The notes beneath the pieces were generated by a model. That model was given only the letters and a program-made list of their open reading frames with translations. It was not told the origin of the DNA and ran no database searches. From Stachybotrys elegans (taxonomy: Eukaryota > Ascomycota > Sordariomycetes > Hypocreales > Stachybotryaceae): a DNA stretch of 64,000 nt. Position numbers and translations under genes: made by a program. Position 1 is the first letter of the stretch. The number at the start of each line of letters is the position of its first letter. The stretch covers positions 62,001-126,000 of the forward strand of contig JAGPNK010000027.1 of NCBI GenBank assembly GCA_020746835.1, read 5' to 3'. Positions 1 through 10,815 of the stretch are shown here, one piece after another.

Positions 1-896
1 TGTATGAGTGGAGTGGTGATGGTAAGGCCAGCATTGGACATGGAGAAAGGCGCGGTGATTTTTCGGTCCATGTTCTTTTGTATTTTGTTGCTACCGGCAA
101 AGGTGATGGGGTGGTGACTGAAGAGCGTCTCGCTGGAGAGGTTCGTATCAAATGCGAGGATACTGTGGTCGTCTGAGGCTCGAATCACCTCCTCTTGGAG
201 CCTCCGAAACGCCCGGTCCCCCCCTTCTCCATAGAGGAGAGGCATGGCGATGTTGAACACCCCCAACAGACAGTAGGCCATATCCTCCTTTCGTGTGGTC
301 GAGCGACGCGCTGCCCATGCCATGCGCTGCGCAATGCTGAACTGATCCAATCGTCGCTCCCCTAGTAGGAGAAGAGCGTCAATATTGGTAATCTGAGACA
401 ACTGCGTTGCCATGGCTCTCTTGTTTCCCAAGACTTTCCACCCCCCAGAATAGAAGATGAAATTTTGCGGAGCAATGAGCTCCTGCAACGTCCAGCCGCG
501 AGTGAACCATTTACTTTGCTCAAAAGGCTTAAACCCTTCTCTTATAGCCATGTCGGAGGGACATACATCGCAGAGATAGGCATAGCATACCTTGGAGTGC
601 TGATACCAGGCGAACATGGAGTTAATGGCTTCCGACAGCTCAGAGGAGCTGGACTTATCGATGCAGACCGTATCTACCCAGAGGTATGGAAACCCGTCGC
701 GGCGAGCCTGTTTACACGCTTGCCATACCTTGAGAATGGCAGGCCGCCTCCACCGAAACATGCGTGCCCGGCGACCTGTCCATTCTCTAAAAGTTGCCTC
801 GTTCTTGTCCCACGTATGCGAGAGGATGGCGTATGCGGGGATGTTTGAGCCGGAAAATTCCTCGAGATCAAGACTGTGGACATTGATGAGGCGCAT
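1..896 (-). CDS. HET-domain protein, 5' part only (runs off the window start)
   Basis: The reverse strand is open from an ATG at 896 to position 1 with no stop, about 298 residues, so the 3' end lies outside the window. The translation starts MRLINVHSLDLEEF and contains the three hallmark HET blocks: AILSHTW (about residue 24), YLWVDTVCIDK followed by SSELSEAINSMF (about 68-90), and TRGWTLQELIAP (about 135). After the HET core it continues through KEDMAYCLLGVFNIAMPLLYGEG, the region that usually follows HET in this subfamily. HET proteins take part in heterokaryon incompatibility and programmed cell death. In this subfamily the HET domain is often followed by NACHT, ankyrin or WD repeats, which cannot be judged here. 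No frameshift or stop is seen, so it looks functional as far as visible. Confidence 0.88.
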   Translation of the reverse strand, partial: MRLINVHSLDLEEFSGSNIPAYAILSHTWDKNEATFREWTGRRARMFRWRRPAILKVWQACKQARRDGFPYLWVDTVCIDKSSSSELSEAINSMFAWYQHSKVCYAYLCDVCPSDMAIREGFKPFEQSKWFTRGWTLQELIAPQNFIFYSGGWKVLGNKRAMATQLSQITNIDALLLLGERRLDQFSIAQRMAWAARRSTTRKEDMAYCLLGVFNIAMPLLYGEGGDRAFRRLQEEVIRASDDHSILAFDTNLSSETLFSHHPITFAGSNKIQKNMDRKITAPFSMSNAGLTITTPLI

Positions 897-1040
897 GCTA
901 GCGTTGGCAGCTGAAGAAGGCAGATCCGCGACAACGACCAGATTAAAATCTCACGCAGCTTGGGGGGGTTAGAGTGGCAGAATATAGATAGATGTCTGAG
1001 GCCACAAGGCGTAAACTGTGATCGGCGATGTGGTAATGTA

Positions 1041-1266
1041 TCCCTTTGAGTGTGCGAAGGCTCCAAGCTTGTATGAGCCCCTATGTATATAAAAAAATAA
1101 TTCATTAATGGCCTAGCTGTAGAATATAACCAGTACCTAGAATGTAGAGGTCAGTACTTAGATGTAATATATAGAATCACTAGAAAATCACCTTTACCTG
1201 TAGGAGTAGTTACTGGCTGACATCCCTGTTAGTGACTAGTTTGGAGCCTTCGCACACTCAAAGGGA
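1041..1266. repeat. Inverted-repeat (MITE-like) element
   Basis: A perfect 26-bp inverted repeat forms the two ends (1041-1066 starting TCCCTTTGAG; 1241-1266 ending CTCAAAGGGA), with a weaker six-base extension inward. The 174 bp between them are AT-rich and hold no coding sequence. Size and termini suit a miniature inverted-repeat transposable element. I do not see a clear target-site duplication, so a cruciform-forming relic is also possible. It lies 144 bp upstream of the HET start codon at 896. Confidence 0.6.
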
Positions 1267-1338
1267 CAAAGACATCCAAGCTCGGCCTCAGTATTATGAG
1301 CATAATCTATGTTCTTTGAAGTTTGAAGTTTGTATTTG

Positions 1339-1686
1339 TGTAACGATCCGGCCTATCCTAGGTGGTGGGTAGGTGGGGGTAGATCGGTGACTAAGGTCCC
1401 AAAGGGCTGAGTCGGGTTTATGTTACAGTGTCGGTCGTGGCGTTACGTCTGGTAATGTGCTGTCTACCAAAGGTAGGAGCGTAACTAAGTTGTATTGATA
1501 GCTGTTGAGTACTTCCAAGGAACTTGCGGTACTCGACCTCCTATATATCTACGGTGGACCGGTGGCTGTCCCGTTGGGACCGGTTCGGTCCTTGGGGACC
1601 GTTCCCTAGGTCCTGTGGGTCGCCTCGGTCCTGGGCGACACGTGACCCAAGGGTCACGTGTCGTGCGGCTCGAGTGTGCCGTAACA
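1339..1686. mobile_element. Solo LTR of a retrotransposon with 5-bp target duplication
   Basis: The 348-bp segment begins TGTAACGATC and ends GTGCCGTAACA, the TG...CA termini with short inverted ends (TGTAACG/CGTAACA) typical of fungal Ty3-gypsy LTRs. It is flanked by the identical pentamer ATTTG at 1334-1338 and 1687-1691, as expected for an integrase-made duplication. No gag or pol coding sequence lies next to it, so it is best read as a solo LTR left by recombination. The superfamily cannot be fixed from the LTR alone. Confidence 0.7.
1636..1663. repeat. Near-perfect palindrome inside the LTR
   Basis: Two 13-base arms (CGACACGTGACCC and its reverse complement) are separated by only AA. 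The arms contain two CACGTG E-box hexamers. It sits in the right half of the solo LTR and could be an LTR promoter element or a hairpin. Confidence 0.6.
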
Positions 1687-1691
1687 ATTTG

Positions 1692-2589
1692 GTAAACTCC
1701 CATTCCTCCCTGGTTACAATTTCTGTAGTGTGATCTCAATTGTCTGTAATAATGTCTTCTTGTCTCACCCTGCCACGTTAGATAGAAGTTCGCGCCATGT
1801 TCAGTACACGTTTAACGGAGATCCTTATCTGCAATCCCTCCTCTTATGAAGTTGAGAATTGCCGATTCCTTACTGATGCCCACGAGTATTACACATAACT
1901 TCTTGGCTAGGCTCATCGGAGCCATGAGCAGTGGGTTCGCTACAGATGTACTTTCCCACATCGGCACCTATCCTCTTCTTAATGAAATGAGGGGCCAAGC
2001 CCCGCTTCGAATCGAACTGATCTCCGAACTTGGAGTCTCTGAATCTGTTTCTACTCAAATGGCTGGGTAAAGCAAAGCAAAGCAAAGCAAAGCAAAGCAA
2101 AGCAGAGCACAATGGCGGCGGAGTTCTTATACCAAACAGCAGAACAGTCAGTCTCAGTCATAGCAATGAAGTACGGAGTAGCAACGCCAAGTTAAGCAGT
2201 GTTGACCCGTAGACCAGGGCCGACGGCAACGGCACCAACTGGATATGAGGCTCCCCGCAATGGGTCTTTGCCAATTTCCCCCCAACGGAGAACGGCGTAG
2301 TCCAATGGCAATTACTAATTCATCCATCCCCATAGAAAAAGAATTTCAAGACTGCGGGATTCGCCCTCCCCCCCTGCCATTGTCCCCGGGATTGAGTCAC
2401 TTGCCGAATCTTTCGCTCTCGTTCAGAGAGGACTGTGGGACCGCATAGATGTACAAATATTAGCTTACGCCCACTGGGCGTAGCATGCCTCTCTTCCCTC
2501 TTGCGAATCAACTATTTGCAAGGACCGCTTGCATATCTCGGAACAATTCCCTTGATCGCCAAGCTGCCCGGCTCCCCTGACCAGTAGCC
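1692..2589. other. Intergenic region, no gene seen
   Basis: Between the solo LTR and the MFS transporter I see no convincing coding region. It holds a pentanucleotide microsatellite (2071-2100) and a TACGGAGTA motif at 2172-2180, about 410 bp upstream of the transporter ATG. Confidence 0.5.
2071..2103. repeat. Pentanucleotide microsatellite (AGCAA)6
   Basis: Six perfect AGCAA units at 2071-2100 are followed by the imperfect AGCAGAGCA. Confidence 0.85.
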
Positions 2590-4084
2590 ATGGCTGCACA
2601 AGACTCCAGCCCTGCCGACCTCGGACCCGCAGCCACCGCCGAGAAGAATGATCGCTGTACGTATACGGATCGGGAGACTGGAAACGAGGATCCCCTGGCG
2701 CAGACGGCTGAATCAGAAAAGGAGATTGGCGTCTCTACCGACAACGAGACGTCGATCGACGAGACCGACAAGATTCCCGATGGTGGCGCCGCAGCTTGGC
2801 TGGTTATCCTGGGAGCCTGGTGCGCGTCCTTTTGCGCTTATGGCTGGATCAACAGTGAGTTCTCTCCATTGGCGATTCGTAGAGTTCAACAGTTTCTAAC
2901 ATGGTCTTGTGTACAGCTGTCGGAACCTTCCAGGTCTACTACGAGACAGGCCCGCTGAGAGACTACTCCTCCAGTGAGATTTCTTGGATTCCCTCGTTGC
3001 AGATCTTCTTCATGTCCTTCCTGGGACCCATCATAGGGAGAATCTATGACCGCTATGGCTTGCGCATCTTGGTCATTGTGGGTTCCTTCATGCACGTCTT
3101 TGGCCTGATGATGGCTTCCTTGTCGTCAGAATACTACCAGCTGCTCTTGTCACAGGGCGTCTGCAGCGCCATTGGTGTTGCCGCCGTCTTCATCTGCGCC
3201 ATTACTGTCATCAGCGAATGGTTCTCTACGCGCCGTGGTCTTGCATTCGGAGTCATGGCCACGGGCGCCAGCGTTGGCGGTGTCGTGTTCCCCATCATGA
3301 TTAGCAACATGATTCGGACTGTTGGGTATGGTTGGGCCATGCGTACGGCCGCATTCGTCATCCTGGTGCTGCTCATCATTACGAATCTGACGCTGCGCTC
3401 CCGCCGCGTCCGCACGCACACCAAGCTTCCTCGCAGCTCGCTCATCAAGCCATTCCACGAAATTGCCTTTGTGGTGCTCCTGGCCGGCCTGTTCCTGGTG
3501 CCCTTTGGTCTCTACGTCCCAGTCACGTATATCCCATCCGTTGCTCTAGGGGCTGGTCTCGAGACCGAAATGGCTCAGAATTTGGTGGCAATCTACAATG
3601 CGTCAAGGTGAGTGACATCAATGGGTTCTCAGACGAGAAATTGCTGACAGCTGGTAGCCTGGTTGGTCGTCTCGGATCCGGATACATCTCCGACAAGCTT
3701 GGAAAATACAATTCCTTCATTGTGGCATGCTACATGTCTGGCACCCTAATTCTCGCCATGTGGATTCCCGCCCATGGCCTCCCCGTCACAGTCACGTTTA
3801 CCGTCCTTTTTGGCATCTTCTCAGGAGCCTACATTTCCCTGATGGCGGCTCTTGTTGCTCAGATATCTCCTCCTGAAGAGCTAGGTTATCGCAATGGCCT
3901 TACCTTTTTCGTGTCCGCCATTGGTGGACTCATCACGTCGCCCATCGCCGGCGCTATTCTTGAAGGACCTGGGAGCTGGGTTGGTCTCAAGGTCTTTGCC
4001 GGCGTCATGATGATCAGTGGGACATCCGCCATTCTCGCCGCGCGAATATTGAAGACTGGCCCAAACCTTAGAGCGGTTTTCTAG
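2590..4084 (+). CDS. MFS transporter, monocarboxylate-transporter type
   Basis: Three exons (2590-2854, 2917-3607, 3658-4084) give 460 residues. Both introns are GT-AG; the first has CTAAC near its 3' end. An acidic cytoplasmic N-terminus of about 65 residues leads into [16 protein letters not shown] and [14 protein letters not shown], the first-helix pattern of fungal MCT/MCH-like MFS proteins. Twelve hydrophobic segments can be traced, with GRIYDRYG in the loop between helices 2 and 3 and [13 protein letters not shown] in the second half. Proteins of this group move monocarboxylates or related small acids or metabolites across the plasma membrane; the substrate cannot be told from sequence. 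The neighbouring secreted protease at 4794 reads the same way but is an independent gene. The long N-terminal tail has no recognisable motif. Confidence 0.9.
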
Positions 4085-4793
4085 GAATTTCGAGACTCCT
4101 GCCTTTTGGGGTTACGATTGTTCGTATTTGAAGGACGGCGCTGTGCCTGTCACCTTGCCCAGCTGCTTTATGCAGCCAGGAAATTATGCTGGGATACTCC
4201 GTACTTAGCCCATAGCCACCAGTAATGCACTGCACTGCTGGCTGGCACCTGGGCGAACACGGAGCCGCCTTGACTCGTGGGCCTCTTGGCAAATAGCGCC
4301 CCATGGGCCCATAGTGAAGCCAGGTTTGCCAGGGCCTGGGCTGAGCAATGTTGGGCTGAACAGGGCTGGCAGAAGGGCTGTCCCCCAGCTTTCACAGCTG
4401 GTCTAGCTAGGGCACCAAATACTGCCGATGATCTAGACCTAATATATATGTAGTCGTATTCTGGTACAAGTCCAAGTTGGGTTGATTCATGGCATCTTTG
4501 ACCACGGACCGGGCCATTGAGTGCCGTAATTGCGGAGTCGAGCAGTTAGCCAGCGGGTTGCTTGCTGGGGGCTCCTGTTTAACGCACGACAAAGCTGGGA
4601 ATTCAACTCCACTGAGCCTTAAGGACCAGCCTATTTGAGCATAGTGGAACGGTCACGATTCCTGAATACGAGATTGATCAGAGAACGGGTGCAAGATGAG
4701 GCGCTATAAAGACCATGCCAATATCCAAATACTGAGTGAATGAGTTGACTTCCAGTTCCTGTGACATCGCAGCGGCTCCCAACATCAGGAACC
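4085..4793. other. Intergenic region, no gene seen
   Basis: About 700 bp between the MFS transporter and the protease. No supported coding sequence or RNA gene. It includes TACTCCGTA at 4195-4203, a half of the palindrome seen at 47150. Confidence 0.5.
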
Positions 4794-7700
4794 ATGAGGG
4801 TTACAAGTCTTGTGCCGTGCTTGCTGGGCTTCAGCTCCCTTACCAGCGCTAGCAGGTCCTTCCGACGCGATGTGTCTGGAAACGAGACGGCTGAAGAGTC
4901 CAGCGTCGCCCCCAAGAGGTTTATCGTCGAGATTGACCAGGTGAGAACCTCCCATAAGCAGTGACCTGCACAGACTTCTCATTCGTTCCAGACTGCCAGC
5001 CGAGGGGATCTGATCCAGCACATCGAGTCGAAATCCGGAAGCCGCGTTGTCAAGGTCTTTGACTCGGCCATCTTCTCCGGAATCGCCATCGAGTCCGACA
5101 GCCTCAACACGGATGCGCTGCAGTCCATCCAATCTGTTGTCCGGGCATGGCACTCTACGCGCATCAATCTTTCGCCCGTCGTGCAGGGAAGCAGTTTTAG
5201 CGATGATGCTGCTGCGCCCAAGTACTTTATCCACGACATGACGGGTGTCGATCGCCTTCACGAAGAGGGAATTTTCGGCAAGGGTGTCAAGATCGGCATT
5301 GTGGACACGGGACTTGACTACAGGCATCCTGCTGTAAGTACCGAGCTTTGCTGGGAAGACTTGGGGCCGTTGTCTAATTACTTGTAGCTTGGTGGCTGTT
5401 TCGGAGAAGGATGCAAAGTCGCTGGTGGATACGACTTTGTTGGCGATGACAGTAAGTCGACATCTATCATGAAGCATGGGACAATTCTAATCATGGTACA
5501 GCCTGGTGGCCATTTCCCGGCGAGGAGAAGATTCCCGATGAAGATCCCATGGATATCCAAGGGCACGGCACCCACGTTGCCGGCATTATCGGAGGCAAAG
5601 GCGACCAGTAAGAGATGATGCTCTCTTGCAGCTTAACGCTAGCTGACGATGGTCAAGATTTACTGGAGTTGCACCCGAGGCGACGCTGTACTCTTACAAG
5701 GTCTTTGGATCAGTACGTGAAGGATGCATCTCCGTGGACGCTCACAACTAATATAAGCAGGGTGGTACCGACGAGGAGACGATTATCGAAGCTTTCCTCA
5801 AGGCTTACGAGGATGGGGTACGAGGCAATCTCTCCAGCCTGAAATGAGCAGAACTGACCATAACAGATGGACATCGTCTCCGCCAGTGTTGGAAGCGCCG
5901 GCGGCTGGGCAGAGAGTGCTTGGGCGGAGGTCTCCCGTCGTCTGGTCGACGAGGGCATTGTCGTCGTCATTGCCGCCGGAAATGACGGTGACCTCGGGCC
6001 TTGGTCCATGAGCTCGGGCGCAGCCGCAAACGATGCCTTGGCAGTTGCATCGATTGACGCGAGCATGGGGAGCGGCCGCCGCTGGGCCGCCACCTTCAAC
6101 CTCGATGGCCACTCCAACCGATCTATCCTTGCCTACAAGCCCGACTTCAACATGATCTCTTCGGATACCGTCGGGGTGCCCATCGTGCCCATGAATCTTG
6201 ACCCGAACGTGGTCAACGATACGTGCACTCCGCTGCCCGAGGATCTCGACCTGTCAGGCGTCATCCCTCTCATCAAGCTTGGCGGTTGTACCGACATGAC
6301 CAAGGAGTTCCACGTCAACAGACGCGGCGCCAAGAACGTTCTCATGTACATGCAGGACGGCAGGATCGACTCCTTCTCCGGTAGCGGATGGGCCAACAGC
6401 TCCAAAGCCATGATCACCAACGATGCCGGAAGAGCCATCATCAACACCATTCTCGCCGGCGGAAATGTCACCGCCGACTTTTCGCTCGATCCCAACACCA
6501 ACTATGTCGGAATTTGGAACTCGCTCGGTGGAAAGCCGTCCCAGTTCACCTCGTGGGGTCCCACGTTCGACCTGGCCATCAAGCCCGATATTGCAGCACC
6601 TGGAGGGCGTATCCTGTCCACGTATATGGACGGTGAATACAGAGAGTTTAGCGGAACCAGCATGGCTACGCCTTACATCTCTGGTATCGCCGCTCTATAC
6701 ATTGGAAAGTACGGCGGACGAAGCGTCCATGGCCGCGGATTCGCTCACATGCTCCAGACGCGCATCATGAACACTGGCAAGACGGTCGAGTACACCGACA
6801 GCACTGGCAAGGACTTCGGCTTCTGGGCCCCTCCTGTCCAGGTTGGCACGGGTCTGGTGGATGCCTTTGCCGTCCTGAACTACAAGACAAGCTTGTCCTT
6901 TGCCAAGTTTCACCTCAACGACACTCACCACTTCTCGCGCTACCACTCGGTTGAGATTACCAACAACGACTCCAAGGATGTCGAGTACCGCTTCACCGTC
7001 CAGGATGCTGCGGGCTTCGAGACACAGTTCACTGATGCTTCTGAGGCGGAATTTGCTCCCCGAATCAAGGATCTGGATGAGCTTGTTCCCATCAAGATCA
7101 CGCCATCGGTTTCCCTTCCAGGTGGCAGAGTGGTTGTCAAGCCCGGCGAGACCCGTAGAGTCCAGTAAGGCTAGCAAGTATCGTGATTGATGGGCAACGA
7201 CTGACCTATTTACAGGTTTAACTTCAAGCAACCCCAGGGCTTGAACGCTCCTCGACTCCCCATCTACAGCGGCAAGATCCTCCTGAGTGGAAACAATGGC
7301 GATGAGCTCTCGGTACCATACTTCGGTCTGGCTGCCGACCTTAAGCGCGACGTCCCCGATATGTGGTTCACTCAGAACAACTACCCAAGAATTGTGTCCG
7401 GCCCGGCCAACACACCCCTGGTAAACCATTCAAGGTATGTTCTATCCCACCCGTCTGGATTTAGTCACTCATGAAATGGATAGCTTCACTTTCAATCTCT
7501 CTGCCACTGCCCAGGACTTCCCGAAGCTGCAGACCATTTTCCGCTATGGAAGTCGCGAGTATCGCTGGGATGTAGGTTGATTCTGTCCCCAGAAAGCCGA
7601 ACCAGACTGACTTTACCCAGATCTTTGAGGCCAGCTATCGTGAGCGCGAATGGGTTTACCCGCCCGTGCCTGGACAGAACAAGTTTGTCGGCGCAGCCAC

Positions 7701-7968
7701 CAGCTTCGACTACCAGAGCAGCCCCAACTTCCCCATCGTGGACCCCGAGACAGACGACCTCAACATGATCTGGTCTTTCCCCATGTACAACCTGCCCCGT
7801 GACGTGGCAATACAGGCGTGGTGGCTTGGCAAGCTGGCGGATGGCACGCAGATCAAGCCGGGTAAATACGTCTTCAGAGTCGCTGCCCTGGCACCTTTCG
7901 GCAACCCTCGCGCGTCGGACAACTGGCATGTGTGGTTGACGCAGCAGTTTGAGGTGGTGGAAGAGTAA
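4794..7968 (+). CDS. Secreted subtilisin-like serine protease (S8, PA and Fn3-like domains)
   Basis: Ten exons: 4794-4940, 4992-5333, 5388-5451, 5502-5607, 5658-5712, 5761-5817, 5867-7164, 7216-7434, 7484-7571, 7621-7968. Together they give 907 residues in one continuous phase. A signal peptide (MRVTSLVPCLLG..., about 20 residues) is followed by a propeptide and the S8 triad: Asp in GIVDTGLDYRH, His in GHGTHVAG, Ser in GTSMATPYISG. The oxyanion Asn is in AAGNDGD. Between His and Ser lies an insertion of about 150 residues that fits a PA domain, and after Ser there are about 350 residues of beta-rich Fn3-like sequence. This is the minor-extracellular-protease (Vpr-like) type of fungal subtilase. 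It should digest protein outside the cell. Nine introns are many for a fungal protease, but every splice site keeps frame. Confidence 0.9.
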
Positions 7969-8481
7969 TCCAAGTGCCTATGAATTGGCGACTCTCAGGG
8001 TACTCTGTATCGTTTTTATCACTATCAAGAGAAATGTAATAGCAGCGAGCGTTTCATCACATGTGCCTAGCGTAGTCTTGCTTCTGCCCCTACTTGATGG
8101 GAAATTCTTTCTGCCTTTGACGGACGGACCTCCACGATCCCCGCACAGAAGAGATGTTTCAGAAATACGAGAAACTGTGTTGCACTGCATTCAGCCGCAG
8201 ATGACATGTACTCTGACGGCTTAAATGACTACTCGTCTGTGGTTCAGCTGAAAGGAGGACGCGCAATGATTGACATATGAAAAGTCTTCTTTTGACAGGG
8301 GAACTCGGCTCAAATACGAGGTGGCTGGATCTTGTTCGGAGGTAGGAAGACGTATATAGAGCGGGCGAGCTGACCTCTCAGCCAGCCACGAAAACCAATG
8401 TCTTTAGTTACTTATCCAGCGGGCTTGATACATAATTGCCGTGCAAGTTGATTCTCTTACAGTATTACCTCTGAGTCTACC
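7969..8481. other. Intergenic region with TATA-like box
   Basis: No coding sequence supported. TATATAGA at 8353-8360, about 125 bp before the next ATG, is a plausible core promoter element for the secreted-protein gene at 8482. Confidence 0.45.
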
Positions 8482-9088
8482 ATGAAGGTCTTGCTCTTTA
8501 CACCCCTTCTCGCAGGCGTTGCAGCGGCTCAAGCGTTTCGCCTCGTTGCCGAGAACGCATGCAGCCCTATTCACAACGGGTACTTTAACGCGGCATTGAG
8601 CAACATCTACATCAACCTGGAGCAAAACGATGCCTTGTGCCCATCGGTAAACAATCCAAGTACTGTCATCATGAGCATCATTGGCGATGGGCTATATTTC
8701 TCCAGCAGCAGGAATCCGGTGCAAACTGTCTGGGTCGACCGTTCCGCGGCTGGTAAGTCTACCCCCCGTCATTTATGACAACTCCTCTGACACAAACCAA
8801 GGTCAAGGAAAGATTGGCTACCTCACTCAAGATCATTGGATCCCCCCCGGCGCCGAGTTCAATGGTTGGAGCCTGGATGACTCTGGCTCCTTGACATTTG
8901 ACGGCGCCTCATTCATCGCTTGTCCGAATGGGCTCAATGGCGCATGGACGGTCTGGCTCAACGTTGGAATAGCACAGCCAGGAGGGAATGTGGGCTGCGT
9001 ACCGGTTTTGGGTCGTGAGGCCGTCACATATCTGCCATATGCCAGTTGCACCTACACTGTCAACGGCACATTATGGGAAATTGAGTAG
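8482..9088 (+). CDS. PhiA/IgE-binding-like small secreted cell-wall protein
   Basis: Two exons (8482-8752, 8802-9088) encode 185 residues; the 49-bp intron is phase 1. The first 17 or so residues (MKVLLFTPLLAGVAAAQ) are a signal peptide. The mature part reads FRLVAENACSPIHNG, then GKIGYLTQDHW, FNGWSLDDSGSLTFDG, FIACPNG and WTVWLNVG. This order (SPIH near the start, a GYLT/GW/L-F-G block, then an I-CP turn and a W-VW strand) resembles the fungal family that includes Aspergillus PhiA and the so-called IgE-binding secreted proteins. Such proteins are found in the cell wall or medium; their molecular role is not settled. A degenerate relative with the same intron position lies at 27141-27493. Identification rests on pattern resemblance only. 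Confidence 0.7.
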
Positions 9089-9210
9089 TTATAGGCTGTC
9101 AAGATGTCACCTTCAATGAGATTGCCTTGTTTTACCGCAGTGCTTGATGCGTCAATAGAGGATTGGTGGCGAGTATTTGTATCTGCCAGTCCATTTGTAG
9201 CTTGTCATCG

Positions 9211-9900
9211 CTAGGTCTTTTGGAGGACAACCATACGAGCCTGAACACAAGCACCTCGCCGGTACTCTTCTAGCTCCGCACTTAAAAGCGCTGTCTGACC
9301 CCTGCCGACCAGCTTCTCGATGTGAGTCTTGTATCCACCACTCTCCCAGATATCCCCGAGAACAATAGCAACAATGAAGCCCACCTGACGCACCACACGA
9401 GGTAGTTCATCAAGAGCGACTGGGCCAACATGGCCCTGCGTCATGGTCCCCACGCACATGGTGATGTCGTATGAGCTAGATGCTTTGGGGAGAGGTTGCG
9501 ACAGATCGACAGGGTCCAGATGCCGGTACACGCCGAGAGATTTCGCAACTTTCAGCACTCCTGGTGAGAGGTCCACTCCATCGATGTAGTGAGCCCCAGC
9601 TTTGGAGAGCTCCATGCCCACGAGCCCAGTGCCGCGTCCGGCGTCGAGGATGCGAGTCTCGAGGCTTATGGGAGCTCCGCCCAGGGTCTTGACGACGTAT
9701 TGCGCCGCAATGGCTGGACCAACATAGTCATGTGCAGCTCCTTCGCTTCGGGTTCCTTGTTGTAGGATACTGCCCATTCATCATAGATGGTGCGGAGCTC
9801 AGCAGTGCTGGAAACATAATAACTTCGATGAATCTGAGACCTTGTGGGTTGAAGCTTGTATGTAAACAGCACACACCTCAATTTCGTTTACCAAGCTCAT
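9211..9900 (-). pseudogene. SAM-dependent methyltransferase, frameshifted
   Basis: The C-terminal frame (from 9777 down to the stop at 9211) carries HDYVGPAIAAQYV, the SAM loop LDAGRGTGLVG and DGVDLSPGVLKVA, typical of class I methyltransferases of the Williams-Beuren-27/UbiE-like group. The family's N-terminal block LRTIYDEWAVSYNKE is present just upstream but in another frame (about 9740-9807), so one base has been gained or lost at about 9735-9760. A likely first exon (9875-9900, MSLVNEIEV) joins it through an intron at 9808-9874. In the SAM loop an Arg replaces the usual Cys or Gly. Either the gene is dead or the base is an assembly error. It lies in a repeat-rich, relic-rich stretch, which favours decay. 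Confidence 0.6.
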
Positions 9901-10000
9901 TACAGGATAGTAACCACACGTGTTATAGTTGGCTTGCTTCACACTATCTGGGCAACGTACATGTAAGCACGACAAATACAACTTCTGCGTGCACCTATCA

Positions 10001-10312
10001 TCACATTACCCAGACTCCTCTTCCAGACACGTACGAGGCTTGGCTGATGGGCATGTTGAGAGGCCCCTGGAGTTTTGGACCATTTGTGACTATGAACGAG
10101 ATGTTTTCCGCGCCAATCCTTCCTTCAAAATCCCTCGTAGCGGTCAACTGATTCAAATTTTCATAGTTTAAGGTTGCCCCGTTGGATGTAAACTCTTGCA
10201 CAGCAGGGTTAAAGCTGCCGGTAAAATGATACTGGATGTCATTGATAAGAAACGTAGCGTTGAACTTGCTGCCGCCAGCGACACTCTTAACAAATCCGCT
10301 TGCGGTGGGCAT
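10001..10312 (-). CDS. Small protein of unknown function, with 5'-UTR intron
   Basis: The frame runs from MPTASGFVKSVAGG to GRGVWVM, 103 residues. The ATG follows directly on a good acceptor: a 60-bp intron at 10313-10372 (GTGAGC donor, CTAAT branch, ATACAG acceptor) would lie in the 5' UTR, and the open frame upstream of the ATG in the unspliced sequence is the intron itself. A TATATTTAT stretch at about 10468-10478 could be the promoter. There is no signal peptide or membrane segment. The protein is rich in beta-prone strands (FNATFLINDIQYHFTG, TLNYENL, FEGRIGAENISFIV), suggesting a small beta-sandwich or lectin-like fold. I do not recognise the family. Confidence 0.55.
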   Translation of the reverse strand: MPTASGFVKSVAGGSKFNATFLINDIQYHFTGSFNPAVQEFTSNGATLNYENLNQLTATRDFEGRIGAENISFIVTNGPKLQGPLNMPISQASYVSGRGVWVM

Positions 10313-10555
10313 CTGTATAGCCAAGTCATTAGTCTGGGGCAATGGCTTTAATTTTTTTTCTTTTTTGCTCACCTTGATTTGGAGCTGTGTGTGTAAGTGA
10401 TTCTGTTACCTGCGTGAGCCAGTGGGATACTCTGTCAAGGAGATCAAGGTGGGAGAGTCAGACCTTGATAAATATACACGAAAGCTTGTCATGAATAGAC
10501 TTTGGATCGGATGAACCTTTGTATGACGCGTCAAATGCGCCTAACTTTCTCGCCG

Positions 10556-10815
10556 GCTGCGATCTGCCCAACACATTCCTACTCCTATCGCGGAAGCCTC
10601 ATCCAGACCCGACTACGTCACTTACCAAGGCCTTCTCTAGCTCTGATTAAGTCACCGGGCAGAAGCTTTCTTGTGCCTAACGCCACAGGAGCAACTCCTA
10701 ACCGATTGTAATGGTATGGATAACTAGAAAACCTTATTATTAGCCATACCTAAGCTTTTCTCAGTTGAATTTTCTAACAAATTGTTATCTATTAATCTAA
10801 TCGCCCTTTGTTAGC
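10556..10815 (+). repeat. Dispersed repeat, copy A (partial)
   Basis: This stretch shares blocks with copies B and E: a CGACTACGTCACTTACCAA block, then CTAACGCCACAGGAGC, then CTAAGCTTTTCTCAGTTGAA and TTCTAACAAATTGTTATCTA. It lacks the end block with GGTCTGTATCCCATTGGGG found in B. It lies 165 bp before the NLR-type fragment at 10979. Confidence 0.6.

Noticed and set aside
1990..2040. tRNA-like stretch (TTCGAATCGAAC)
   Set aside because: A T-arm-like string is present, but no full cloverleaf with acceptor stem and anticodon arm could be folded around it.
4785..5477. 230-codon reverse-strand frame at the 5' end of the protease gene
   Set aside because: Runs through the protease exons and introns in antisense; no domain features.
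6695..7429. 244-codon reverse-strand frame in the protease gene
   Set aside because: Antisense shadow of the large protease exon.
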